27,469 nt of DNA from CAZTLI01 sp964614375 (lineage in GTDB: Bacteria > Chloroflexota > Anaerolineae > Aggregatilineales > Phototrophicaceae), in contig CAZTLI010000014.1 in the NCBI GenBank assembly GCA_964614375.1, positions 1-27,469 of the forward strand, read 5' to 3'. Every line of letters starts with the position of its first letter. The first letter of the stretch is position 1. Shown one piece after another: positions 15,048-21,805 of this stretch. The notes under the pieces are model-generated. The model did not search any database. It was not told where the DNA came from and was given only the letters and a program-made list of their open reading frames with translations. A program made the translations under genes and the position numbers.

Positions 15048-15917
15048 ATGGTCGAACCATATCTCACAAATGTCCTCAGCGACTTCAACACGTTCATATC
15101 CATCTTGCTGGACTATCTCCACAGTGTTCCTGATTCTGCATGGGAAGCACGAACCGGCACGCGCGAAAAAGATTGGACCCTGCACCAGACACTGGCGCAT
15201 CTGGTGTCTATTTCCCATCTCTTTAATAAAGCGGCACGCTGTGCGCGTGATGATGAATCGCTGTCGGTTAATGGTCTGGCACGTCGAGAAGATTTGGTGT
15301 CGTGGAACGAAACCGAAATCATGAGGCTGATACAAAACCCGCCTGAAAATCTCATCCGCCAGCTTGCCCAGTCCCTCGACGAAGCAGCAGCAATCGCCAA
15401 ATCATTGACAAGTGAGCAGATGGAAAGGCCGACCTATTTAACCACGTATAATCGCCCTGCCCGTACCATAGATTTTATCGACTGGCAGTTATCGCACGCT
15501 GGCGTCATTCACGCGGCTCAAATGACACGTCCGTTGAATCTTCCACCCCTGTGGGAACACTACCCAGAAGATTTACTCAATCGTCAAATTGACCGCTTCA
15601 TGCGCCAATTCAGTTACGCCTACTGGGAAGCATACGCTGGTGATGTGAATGCGATTCTCAGTTTTCACATTGAAGGCCCGGCAGGCGGTGACTGGCACAT
15701 CGCGGCTGCGATGGATGGGGGTTTCGCTGCACAGGGCGTTGGCGACAACCCGGCATTTATCTTGAATTTTGCTAATCCGTATGTGTTATTTGGCATTTTC
15801 ACCGTTCATATCCGGGTGGACGACGCGATAAAAAATGGTCTGTATACGATTGAGGGTGATAGGACTGAAGCATTGCGCGTGCTGCGATTATTTGGCGCGA
15901 CTCCCCCTAAACAGTAG
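15048..15917 (+). CDS. DinB/maleylpyruvate-isomerase-like protein with SCP2-like tail
   Basis: The 289-aa protein begins with a DinB-type four-helix bundle (about 1-165). WTLHQTLAHLVSISHLFNKA supplies a likely metal-binding His51, and QLSHAGVIHAAQM supplies His150 and His155, the spacing usual in the DinB/mycothiol-dependent isomerase group, so a bound divalent metal is likely. Residues about 195-289 (DVNAILSFHIEGPAGGDWHIAAAMDGGF...DDAIKNGLYTIEGDRTEALRVLRLF) resemble an SCP2 sterol-carrier-like domain, a combination known for maleylpyruvate isomerase relatives. The substrate is unknown. AAAGGA at 15035-15040 supports the ATG. A 21-codon ORF with a strong ribosome binding site follows directly. 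Confidence 0.75.
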   Translation: MVEPYLTNVLSDFNTFISILLDYLHSVPDSAWEARTGTREKDWTLHQTLAHLVSISHLFNKAARCARDDESLSVNGLARREDLVSWNETEIMRLIQNPPENLIRQLAQSLDEAAAIAKSLTSEQMERPTYLTTYNRPARTIDFIDWQLSHAGVIHAAQMTRPLNLPPLWEHYPEDLLNRQIDRFMRQFSYAYWEAYAGDVNAILSFHIEGPAGGDWHIAAAMDGGFAAQGVGDNPAFILNFANPYVLFGIFTVHIRVDDAIKNGLYTIEGDRTEALRVLRLFGATPPKQ

Positions 15918-15928
15918 GAGAGTCTGTG

Positions 15929-15994
15929 ATGCGTAAACCCCACCGCCATAAAATTATACTTGTGGGCGCAATCGTGCTGATATTCAACCGGTGA
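15929..15994 (+). CDS. possible 21-aa single-helix membrane peptide
   Basis: An ATG-TGA frame of 21 codons lies 11 bp after the DinB-like stop. AGGAG at 15916-15920 is spaced ideally (8 nt) before the ATG. The product has a basic head (MRKPHRHK) and a hydrophobic segment IILVGAIVLIF, typical of a tiny transmembrane peptide. It could also be the surviving start of a larger deleted membrane gene, or chance. Confidence 0.35.
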   Translation: MRKPHRHKIILVGAIVLIFNR

Positions 15995-16007
15995 TGCGAT
16001 TCATCTC

Positions 16008-16036
16008 TTGTTTTTTGGGCAGTCCATCAGTAAGAT
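16008..16036 (+). promoter_or_regulatory. promoter of tRNA-Ser
   Basis: TTGTTT (16008-16013), a 17-bp spacer and TAAGAT (16031-16036) lie 20 bp upstream of the mature tRNA. The -10 is identical to that of tRNA-Asn. Confidence 0.55.
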
Positions 16037-16056
16037 ACAGAGGCTTTTTAACCATT

Positions 16057-16145
<89 letters not shown>

Positions 16146-16146
16146 A

Positions 16147-16186
16147 CAAAAACAAACCACCTATCCATGGCGACAGGTGGTTTTTC
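16147..16186. terminator. bidirectional terminator between tRNA-Ser and a 51-aa gene
   Basis: AAACCACCT (16154-16162) and AGGTGGTTT (16175-16183) form a perfect 9-bp stem with a 12-nt loop. T-runs occur on both sides: TTTTT at 16181-16185 on the plus strand, and the complement of AAAAA at 16148-16152 on the minus strand. It serves tRNA-Ser (+) and the small gene ending at 16189 (-). Confidence 0.88.
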
Positions 16187-16188
16187 GA

Positions 16189-16344
16189 TCATTCATCCTG
16201 AAAAGATAGTCCATAATGTTTAAACAACATCCCGATGAGCAGCATATCTGCCTGCAATACGCCGTCGGCTTGTTTGATAATCGCCTCCAGCTTTAACAAT
16301 ATCCGTTTGACCAATTGTTCGTTAACCACAATTTTGTCTGTCAT
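16189..16344 (-). CDS. small hypothetical protein, 51 aa
   Basis: This small protein has no recognised family. Its sequence alternates hydrophobic and charged residues (MTDKIVVNEQLVKRILLKLE, then IIKQADGVLQADMLLIGMLFKHYG), suggesting two amphipathic helices that could dimerise or bind a partner. The start at 16344 is chosen for GAGGAT 9 nt upstream; a longer frame from 16383 lacks such a site. A good promoter lies about 130 bp upstream and a strong terminator follows the stop, so the gene is probably real. Confidence 0.6.
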   Translation of the reverse strand: MTDKIVVNEQLVKRILLKLEAIIKQADGVLQADMLLIGMLFKHYGLSFQDE

Positions 16345-16474
16345 TAGCGCAATCCTCAAATCTACGTGTTTGATTATGCTCATGTGATATAGACGCTAAA
16401 TCAGCCCAAAAAGTTGCGGATTCATCAAATTTCAGATGAAATGCTAACTTTTTGTTTGTAAATGAACGATGCAG

Positions 16475-16503
16475 ATTATAGAATTTATGTTCTAACATTG
16501 CAA
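16475..16503 (-). promoter_or_regulatory. promoter of the 51-aa gene
   Basis: On the minus strand TTGCAA (16503-16498), a 17-bp spacer and perfect TATAAT (16480-16475). This implies a 5' leader of about 125 nt, which contains an imperfect hairpin TTCATC/GATGAA at about 16422-16441. Confidence 0.55.
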
Positions 16504-16575
16504 GGGTCAATTTTGCGGTAGAAGGCCCCTTTCGCACAAATTTCCACTTGACCCCATTCGCTGCGGCGCTATGAT
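16504..16575 (+). promoter_or_regulatory. promoter of the LOG-family gene with flanking inverted repeat
   Basis: TTGACC (16548-16553), a 16-bp spacer and TATGAT (16570-16575) form a good sigma70-type promoter 28 bp before the ATG. The -35 lies in the right arm of an inverted repeat, GGGTCAA (16504-16510) and TTGACCC (16548-16554), with a further partly paired interior (TTTTGCG with CGCACAAA). The left arm abuts the -35 of the divergent 51-aa gene promoter, so one regulator could control both. Confidence 0.55.
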
Positions 16576-16602
16576 TCTTTATCTTTGCGAATAGGGAAAA
16601 TG

Positions 16603-17142
16603 ATGGCAAAAATAATCGCGGTCTACGGCAGTGCAACCGTTGAACCCGACCACGAACATTATCAAGCAGCGCAAACTGTCGGACGTGCATTGGCACAAGC
16701 AGGCTATTCGACCATGACAGGTGGGTATGGTGGCATTATGGAAGCTGCCAGTCGCGGCGCTGCCGAAGCCGGCGGGCACGTCATTGGCGTCACCTGTGAA
16801 CAAATCGAACTCATTCGTCCGCGCCCCGCAAATCAGTGGGTGCGTGAAGAAGTCAAATACGCGACGCTCAACGAACGCCTGAATCACCTCGTTCAAAAAG
16901 CTGATGGTTACATTGTGATGCCCGGTGGATTAGGCACACTTAACGAATTGGTGCTGGTATGGGAATTGATGCGTGTAGAGGAGATTCCTGTCGCACCTAT
17001 CCTCTGTTTTGGTAAGTTTTGGCGTGCCACGTTGTCTGATTTTATGAGTAATCCCTATTTGCCTGCGCGGTATCATGACCTGATAACCTTTTTTGACAGG
17101 CCAGAACAGGTGATTACATCGCTGCAAAATGGACGACGCTAG
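16603..17142 (+). CDS. LOG-family nucleotide 5'-monophosphate phosphoribohydrolase-like protein
   Basis: The 179-aa protein has the LOG (TIGR00730-like, 'lysine decarboxylase-like') Rossmann fold. Motifs are VYGSATVEPDHEHY at 8-20, TGGYGGIMEAASRGAAEAGG at 39-58, and the catalytic PGGLGTLNE at 107-115, whose E115 belongs to the PGGxGTxxE signature. Known members remove ribose 5-phosphate from nucleoside monophosphates, including cytokinin precursors in plants; the bacterial substrate here is unknown. Of the adjacent ATGs at 16600 and 16603, the second is better spaced from AGGG (16593-16596). It is followed 14 bp later by the DUF1684 gene, so they form an operon. Confidence 0.88.
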   Translation: MAKIIAVYGSATVEPDHEHYQAAQTVGRALAQAGYSTMTGGYGGIMEAASRGAAEAGGHVIGVTCEQIELIRPRPANQWVREEVKYATLNERLNHLVQKADGYIVMPGGLGTLNELVLVWELMRVEEIPVAPILCFGKFWRATLSDFMSNPYLPARYHDLITFFDRPEQVITSLQNGRR

Positions 17143-17156
17143 ACGGAGGTTCAAAC

Positions 17157-17681
17157 ATGGTTGACCATTTTCTGGCTGCACGCCAGCAGAAAGACCACTT
17201 CTTCAAATATCACGATCAATCCCCCATCCCGGCAGACAAACGCGATTCGTTTGATGGTTTATCCTATTATCCGGCCAATGAAGCGCTCGACCTGACCGTG
17301 AAAATCACACCGTTTGAGCAAAAAGAGGACATCGAGATTCAAACGACTACAGGTGATATACGCTGGTATCGGCGTTATGGGGAATTTACATTTGATGTTG
17401 ATAGTGAACAGGCGCGTCTCACCATCTATCAGACGCCGCACGGATTCTTCATCCCATTTGTCGATGCAAATTTCGGCAAGGAAACGTATGGGGCAGGGCG
17501 CTACATCGACCCCGAACCACTCGGTAATGATCTGTTTCACATTGACTTTAATCAGGCCTACAATCCATACTGCGCCTACAACGAGAAGTACAGCTGCCCG
17601 CTGACGCCATTTGAAAATCGCCTCAATGTCGCAATTCGTGCCGGCGAAAAAGTGCCACAGGGTGAGTGGGCACAGGCATAA
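17157..17681 (+). CDS. DUF1684 family protein
   Basis: This 174-aa protein of unknown function has the hallmark DUF1684 core: FIPFVDANFGKETYGAGRYID at about 98-118 in two parts, then HIDFNQAYNPYCAY, KYSCPLTPFENRL and AIRAGEK. The conserved Cys, Tyr and acidic residues form the family signature, but no activity is established. A strong CGGAGG ribosome binding site precedes the ATG. It follows the LOG-family gene by 14 bp and is closed by a strong bidirectional terminator, so it forms the second gene of a two-gene operon. Confidence 0.9.
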   Translation: MVDHFLAARQQKDHFFKYHDQSPIPADKRDSFDGLSYYPANEALDLTVKITPFEQKEDIEIQTTTGDIRWYRRYGEFTFDVDSEQARLTIYQTPHGFFIPFVDANFGKETYGAGRYIDPEPLGNDLFHIDFNQAYNPYCAYNEKYSCPLTPFENRLNVAIRAGEKVPQGEWAQA

Positions 17682-17706
17682 TTCGCTTTCGTGCGCCAGA
17701 AAATAC

Positions 17707-17738
17707 AAAAGGGTGAGATTTACCAGCTCACCCTTTTT
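17707..17738. terminator. bidirectional terminator between DUF1684 gene and folE
   Basis: AAAAGGGTGAG (17707-17717) and CTCACCCTTTT (17727-17737) pair perfectly over 11 bp with a 9-nt loop, with a T-run on each strand. It serves the DUF1684 gene on the plus strand and folE on the minus strand. Confidence 0.92.
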
Positions 17739-17774
17739 GTCTACGCTTCCAAACTTCAACCTGGATGTCTGAGA

Positions 17775-18455
17775 TTATCGACCAATCATGCGGTAGAATT
17801 GATCGCGCAGGTCTTTGCTATCCCGGAATACGCCTCGTTTGGCGGTTGTAATCATGTTCGCACCCTGTTTCTTGACACCACGCAATCTGGCGCAACTATG
17901 TTCACCTTCGACAACGACCATTACACCGGGTGGATCGAGCACATCGGTAATTGCATCTGCGATTTCGTTGGTTAGTCGTTCCTGAATTTGCAGGCGATGC
18001 GAAAACATATCAACAATACGCGGTATTTTGCTCAACCCGATGACCTGTTTACCCGGAATATAGGCTACGTGAACTTTACCCACGAACGGCAGCATATGAT
18101 GTTCACACAGAGAGTGATAATCAATATCGGCCACCACCACCATCTCATCATCGCCATACACCACATCAAATAGTGCATTATTGACGATTGAATACAGGTC
18201 TTGCTGATAGCCTTCCAGCAACTCTCCATACATTTTCGCCACACGCTGCGGTGTTCGCTCAAGCCCATCACGCTCTGGATTTTCACCCATCTGTAGTAGT
18301 ATCTCGTGGATACACTGTTCAACAATTGTCACGGACTTTTGATCTTGAAGTGCCGCTATCGCCATCGGGCGTGATAAGACGGGCACGGTCGCCGGCGTAA
18401 TAACTGGCTTATAGAATGGAGATTTGGTCTTACGGGCAGTAACCTGTTGATCCAT
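17775..18455 (-). CDS. folE: GTP cyclohydrolase I
   Basis: FolE converts GTP to dihydroneopterin triphosphate, the first step of folate and other pterin synthesis. The 226-aa protein has the type I core: GENPERDGLERTPQRVAKM at 57-75, zinc ligands C117 and H120 in CEHHMLPF and C188 in HSCARLRG, plus GLSKIPRIVD and RLQIQERLT. The N-terminal about 40 residues are variable. The ATG at 18455 is chosen because AGGAGA lies just upstream; an upstream frame to 18536 lacks support and would overlap the predicted promoter. The gene has its own promoter (TTGACA-N17-TATTAT) overlapped by an array of 11-bp repeats, and it is divergent from a CarH-type regulator, so regulation by that protein is likely. Confidence 0.94.
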   Translation of the reverse strand: MDQQVTARKTKSPFYKPVITPATVPVLSRPMAIAALQDQKSVTIVEQCIHEILLQMGENPERDGLERTPQRVAKMYGELLEGYQQDLYSIVNNALFDVVYGDDEMVVVADIDYHSLCEHHMLPFVGKVHVAYIPGKQVIGLSKIPRIVDMFSHRLQIQERLTNEIADAITDVLDPPGVMVVVEGEHSCARLRGVKKQGANMITTAKRGVFRDSKDLRDQFYRMIGR

Positions 18456-18536
18456 TTGGATTCTCCTGATGTCCGCCGGGTTCATCGCCGACTTATTGGG
18501 GATTCCAGCAGAACATTGTCTAATAAAGTTGGACAA

Positions 18537-18565
18537 ATAATATCATTTTGTCCTGATTTTGTCAA
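18537..18565 (-). promoter_or_regulatory. folE promoter
   Basis: On the minus strand a perfect -35 TTGACA (18565-18560), a 17-bp spacer and TATTAT (18542-18537, 5/6). Two of the four 11-bp repeats lie in its spacer and -35, and an inverted TTGGACAAA half-site (18529-18537) lies at the -10/start region, so a bound repressor would block polymerase. Confidence 0.75.
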
Positions 18566-18588
18566 TATATTGACCAATTTTTATCCAA
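18545..18588 (+). promoter_or_regulatory. candidate CarH/LitR operator: four 11-bp direct repeats
   Basis: Four consecutive 11-mers start at 18545, 18556, 18567 and 18578: ATTTTGTCCTG, ATTTTGTCAAT, ATATTGACCAA and TTTTTATCCAA. The first two share the exact core ATTTTGTC, and the others differ at two of eight core positions. Inverted copies of the consensus (TTTGTCCAA) flank them at 18529-18537 and about 18595-18602. The array lies between the folE and carH promoters. An 11-bp direct-repeat period is known for CarH binding sites. Confidence 0.6.
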
Positions 18589-18594
18589 AATATC

Positions 18595-18623
18595 TGGACA
18601 ACTTGATCCAAACGCGGTAGAAT
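18595..18623 (+). promoter_or_regulatory. promoter of the CarH-like regulator gene
   Basis: TGGACA (18595-18600, 5/6), a 17-bp spacer and TAGAAT (18618-18623, 5/6) lie 30 bp before the ATG. The -35 coincides with an inverted copy of the repeat motif (TGGACAA), which suggests autoregulation. Confidence 0.7.
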
Positions 18624-18653
18624 GTTCCTATTGGCCTGACAGTGAGGTATCGC

Positions 18654-19628
18654 ATGAATCAACCGGGCAATCTACGGGGTGGAAATGACGAAGCAATTTA
18701 TAACATCGGTGCTGTATCGCGCCTGACAGACATCCCGGAAGCGACCTTGCGCGTTTGGGAGCGTCGTTATGGCTTCCCGGATTCTGAGCGCACATCCGGC
18801 GGACATCGGCTGTATTCTGAGCGTGAAGTGATGCGTTTGCACTGGGTCAAGATGCGCGTAGAAGAGGGGATGCAAATCAGTCAAGCGATCCGGGCATTAG
18901 AAATGCTGGAGACTGATGGCAATTCCGCCTCACAGATGCTCATGCCCCAGCTTCAGGAAGCGCAAGACTCCGCGCTCAACACCTTCCTGCACCGCCTGAT
19001 AAATGCGCTGTTTGCACATCAGGTCGAAGCAGTGGATCAGGTCATTACCGAAGCGTTGTCTATTTATCCAATGGAACGGGTTGTGCTCGAAATAATCAGC
19101 CCGACATTCACAGCCGTTGGCGATGCGTGGTTAGAAGGGCGGATTTCTGTTGCCACAGAACACTTCGCGACCCATCGCCTAAGGCACTATTTGATGTCAT
19201 GGTTGTGGAGCGGCCCGCCACCATACGCCGTCAAACCCGTTGTACTGGCAGGTGCGCCGGATGAATGGCACGAAGGCAGTTTGCTCATTCTCGGTGTGCT
19301 GCTGCGGCGATTGCGCTGGCCTGTGGTTTATCTTGGCCCGGCAGTTCCGCTGGCAGACCTCGCCAATTTTGTGCGCGAGTTGAATCCGTCTATTGTCATC
19401 ATTGTCGCCATGCTAGAGCAAAGTGTTCGTGCCTTCGCTGAATGGCCTCAGTGGCTGCCACAGGTCGCTCAATCCGGCACACCTATCATCTGTTATGGCG
19501 GGCGTATATTTTCGCTCCAACCCGAAATCGCAAATGATGTTCCGGGCACATTTCTCGGTGTGACATTACACGACGGCATCGCTAATTTAGTGCGAATACT
19601 GAATCAGATTAACCCATTGGTTCGCTGA
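18654..19628 (+). CDS. carH: B12-binding MerR-family photoreceptor regulator (CarH/LitR type)
   Basis: CarH proteins bind DNA in the dark as adenosylcobalamin-loaded tetramers and release it when light breaks the Co-C bond. The 324-aa protein has a MerR winged helix at about 15-85 (YNIGAVSRLTDIPEATLRVWERRYG, then GGHRLYSEREV). A four-helix B12-contact bundle at about 105-185 carries the diagnostic W159-x9-E169-H170. A Rossmann B12-binding domain at about 194-324 has candidate lower axial ligand His206 in E204-W-H-E-G-S. The usual last Gly of the ExHxxG motif is Ser209 here. The ATG at 18654 is chosen for GAGG at 18644-18647; a GTG at 18642 lies upstream of that site. The gene is divergent from folE, with tandem 11-bp repeats between them. 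Whether it senses light, B12, or both is not shown by sequence alone. Confidence 0.87.
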   Translation: MNQPGNLRGGNDEAIYNIGAVSRLTDIPEATLRVWERRYGFPDSERTSGGHRLYSEREVMRLHWVKMRVEEGMQISQAIRALEMLETDGNSASQMLMPQLQEAQDSALNTFLHRLINALFAHQVEAVDQVITEALSIYPMERVVLEIISPTFTAVGDAWLEGRISVATEHFATHRLRHYLMSWLWSGPPPYAVKPVVLAGAPDEWHEGSLLILGVLLRRLRWPVVYLGPAVPLADLANFVRELNPSIVIIVAMLEQSVRAFAEWPQWLPQVAQSGTPIICYGGRIFSLQPEIANDVPGTFLGVTLHDGIANLVRILNQINPLVR

Positions 19629-19639
19629 TACTTGAAATC

Positions 19640-19664
19640 AAAAAGCCTGCCACAATGACAGGCT
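19640..19664 (-). terminator. terminator of the ABC exporter operon
   Basis: On the minus strand AGCCTG (19664-19659) and CAGGCT (19649-19644) form a 6-bp stem, with two further pairs inside past a mismatch, followed by TTTTT. It lies 26 bp after the permease stop and also sits behind the convergent regulator gene. Confidence 0.78.
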
Positions 19665-19690
19665 CCTGATTCCGTCCGGGACAAATTCGC

Positions 19691-20524
19691 CTAACGCCGT
19701 CGGGTGCGTGCCCGCAGGCTCACCAGCGCGAAGGCAAACATAATCACACCCAACGCAACACACGCTAACAACCCGCGCAGTAAAATGTCGCCTTCCCAAC
19801 CCGTGTTCAGCAGACTCCGCATCGCGTCCAGAATATACGTAATTGGATTGTAGTCAGCCGCCGTCCGAATCCAACCACTCAACAGGTTAACGGGCACGAA
19901 GGTCGCCGTCAGGAACGTCAGCGGGAAAAACAGAAAACTCGCGCCCTGTGTCGCCGCCGCATTGCCCGTTCGCAGCGCAATTGCTACCGTGAACCCGGCA
20001 AATCCCGTCCCTAGCAGCAGCGCGATACCCAGCACAGCGAGAATACCACCGAATTCCGTCGCAGGCTCTAAACCCATGAACAGCCCGATGATGACGACAA
20101 AGGCGGTCTGGAACAGCAGCACAATCGCCCCTGCAATAATGGGCCCCAGCAGCAGCGCCGCCCGACTAATCGGCGTCAGAAGCAGTTTGTCGAAGTAGCC
20201 ATTCTCAATGTCGCGAACCACGCTCTGTCCGGCGATACCTGCCCCGCTCAATGCCGCGCTCACGACAGAGACGGGCAGAATGAAACCCAGATAGCTGTTG
20301 CCACGTAATCCCGGCAGAAAACCAGCCGCATTGCCTAAGGATGCTTCATATACGAACAGGAAAAACGCGCTGATCACCAGTGTGGGAATGACCGCCGCCG
20401 GCGTCCGTAACATCGTCATCAGGTTACGCCATGTCATCGTCGTCACTTGCAGCAAAAATGGCATTGAATCACGCCTTTGTTGCAAGCTATGTGACCGGGT
20501 GATTGTCTTTGGCATTGTGGTCAT
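19691..20524 (-). CDS. ABC-2 type transporter permease (DrrB-like)
   Basis: This 277-aa integral membrane protein is the partner of the upstream ATPase in a likely drug, lipid or antibiotic exporter. A cytoplasmic N-terminus of about 40 residues precedes six hydrophobic segments. The ABC-2 pattern includes WRNLMTMLRTPAAVIPTLV at the start, GQSVVRDIENGYFDKLLLTPISRAALLLG as the amphipathic coupling region, and FFPLTFLTATFVPVNLLSGW...YNPITYILDAMRSLL near the C-terminus. The start at ATG 20524 is chosen for AGGAGA at 20537-20532, spaced 7 nt; the frame also opens at a TTG two codons upstream. It lies 18 bp after the ATPase stop. Substrate not determined. Confidence 0.9.
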   Translation of the reverse strand: MTTMPKTITRSHSLQQRRDSMPFLLQVTTMTWRNLMTMLRTPAAVIPTLVISAFFLFVYEASLGNAAGFLPGLRGNSYLGFILPVSVVSAALSGAGIAGQSVVRDIENGYFDKLLLTPISRAALLLGPIIAGAIVLLFQTAFVVIIGLFMGLEPATEFGGILAVLGIALLLGTGFAGFTVAIALRTGNAAATQGASFLFFPLTFLTATFVPVNLLSGWIRTAADYNPITYILDAMRSLLNTGWEGDILLRGLLACVALGVIMFAFALVSLRARTRRR

Positions 20525-20542
20525 GATCAAATCTCCTATCGG

Positions 20543-21514
20543 CTATGCGACTTCAGCAGGTGCAGGTTGTTCGGATTCAAAACGCTGTCCGGTGACGTGT
20601 AAAAATACATCGTCCAGCGATGGTTGCGTCAATGTCAATGACAACAGCTCGATGTCGGCTTGTTGCAGACGATTGACAACGGCAGAGACTGATTCGGCTG
20701 CATTCGGCAGATACAAACGCAGCACTCGACTATCCTGCTGCACACGTTCGACCATATCCGTGACTTCGTCTGTCGCACGTTCCGCAGTTTGTATATCTTT
20801 AAAGTGCAGGTTGATGGATTCCGCGCCAAGCAGTTGTTTCAATTCTTGAGGCGTTCCTTCGGCGGCGATTTTGCCACCATCAATGATCGCGATACGGTTT
20901 GCCAGTTCATCCGCCTCTTCCAGATATTGGGTTGTGAGGAATATAGTCATGCCGTAGTCACGATTCAGCCGCCGCACTTCTGTCCAGACATCCCGGCGAC
21001 TGGCAGGGTCAAGACCTGTGGTGGGTTCATCCAGAAACAGGATTTCCGGTTGATGCGCCAATGCCATTGCCAAATCAAGGCGACGACGCATCCCGCCGCT
21101 GTACTTACCTACAGGGCGATCTGTAAATTGGCTAAGTTTGACTAGACGCAGCAGTTCTTCGGCGCGTTGTTGGGCTTCACGGCGCGATGCGCCAAATAGC
21201 TGTGCCTGAATCGTCAGAAGCTCCATTGACTTCATCAATGGGTCAAGACCAATTTCTTGTAATGCGACGCCCGCGATACGCCGAACTTGAGCGGCTTCAT
21301 GACACACATCATACCCACCCACCGTCGCGCGCCCGTCGGTTGGCGCGGCCAGGGTCGTCAACATGGCGACGGTCGTGCTTTTACCCGCGCCATTTGGCCC
21401 CAGAAAGCCGAATATCTCGCCCGCCTGTACCGTGAACGATACGTCATTGACAGCCAATATACTGCCGTTGTAGCGTTTGACCAGATTTTCTGCGATGATT
21501 TCGCGATTTGCCAT
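20543..21514 (-). CDS. ABC transporter ATP-binding protein (DrrA-like)
   Basis: This 323-aa ATPase energises the adjacent ABC-2 permease. Walker A GPNGAGKST is at 39-47, the Q-loop LQEIGLD at about 85-91, the signature YSGGMRRRL at 138-146, and Walker B ILFLDEPTTGLDP at 158-170; the H-loop is replaced by TTQYLEEADEL, with a Gln where His is usual, as also seen in the DrrA group. A C-terminal DUF4162-like extension (about 225-323) is typical of DrrA daunorubicin-resistance-type subunits. The ATG at 21514 is preceded by GAAGG; longer in-frame starts upstream have no support. The two-gene operon is divergent from the SRPBCC/desaturase operon. Confidence 0.92.
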   Translation of the reverse strand: MANREIIAENLVKRYNGSILAVNDVSFTVQAGEIFGFLGPNGAGKSTTVAMLTTLAAPTDGRATVGGYDVCHEAAQVRRIAGVALQEIGLDPLMKSMELLTIQAQLFGASRREAQQRAEELLRLVKLSQFTDRPVGKYSGGMRRRLDLAMALAHQPEILFLDEPTTGLDPASRRDVWTEVRRLNRDYGMTIFLTTQYLEEADELANRIAIIDGGKIAAEGTPQELKQLLGAESINLHFKDIQTAERATDEVTDMVERVQQDSRVLRLYLPNAAESVSAVVNRLQQADIELLSLTLTQPSLDDVFLHVTGQRFESEQPAPAEVA

Positions 21515-21805
21515 TTTGACTAACCTTCTTTTTAGTAATCTGATTGATTGCGATCCCAGCTTGTCTGTACGCAGACCCGGTAGAGAAATCACCCGACCTG
21601 AACAGGCCACATCGTATCAGTTCACTCGTCTTGCGGTACGACACCTTGCATGAGCGCCTTGATCACGATTGCGAAAACTGCATATACAATTCGTGCCAAA
21701 CTGATGTATAATAATTGTACATATTTTGAATAATTTTTGAAGCATTTATTATGAGTATTTGATGAGAAGGGTACATAAACTGTATAAATACAGAGGAAAA
21801 CAGGA
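21515..21805. promoter_or_regulatory. AT-rich divergent control region with 11-bp-spaced TACA motifs
   Basis: This gap separates the ABC exporter from the SRPBCC operon. Its right half is clearly AT-rich. TATAAT at 21707-21712 and TATTAT at 21747-21752 are candidate -10 elements for the SRPBCC operon, but no -35 is ideal. On the minus strand 21722-21701 reads ATGTACAATTA then TTATACATCAG, two TACA-containing 11-mers in tandem. The same bases form an imperfect palindrome TGTATAAT/ATTGTACA around the -10. Confidence 0.35.

Noticed and set aside
18456..18536. 27-residue N-terminal extension of FolE
   Set aside because: It would cover the predicted folE start region, lacks a ribosome binding site, and AGGAGA precedes the ATG at 18455.
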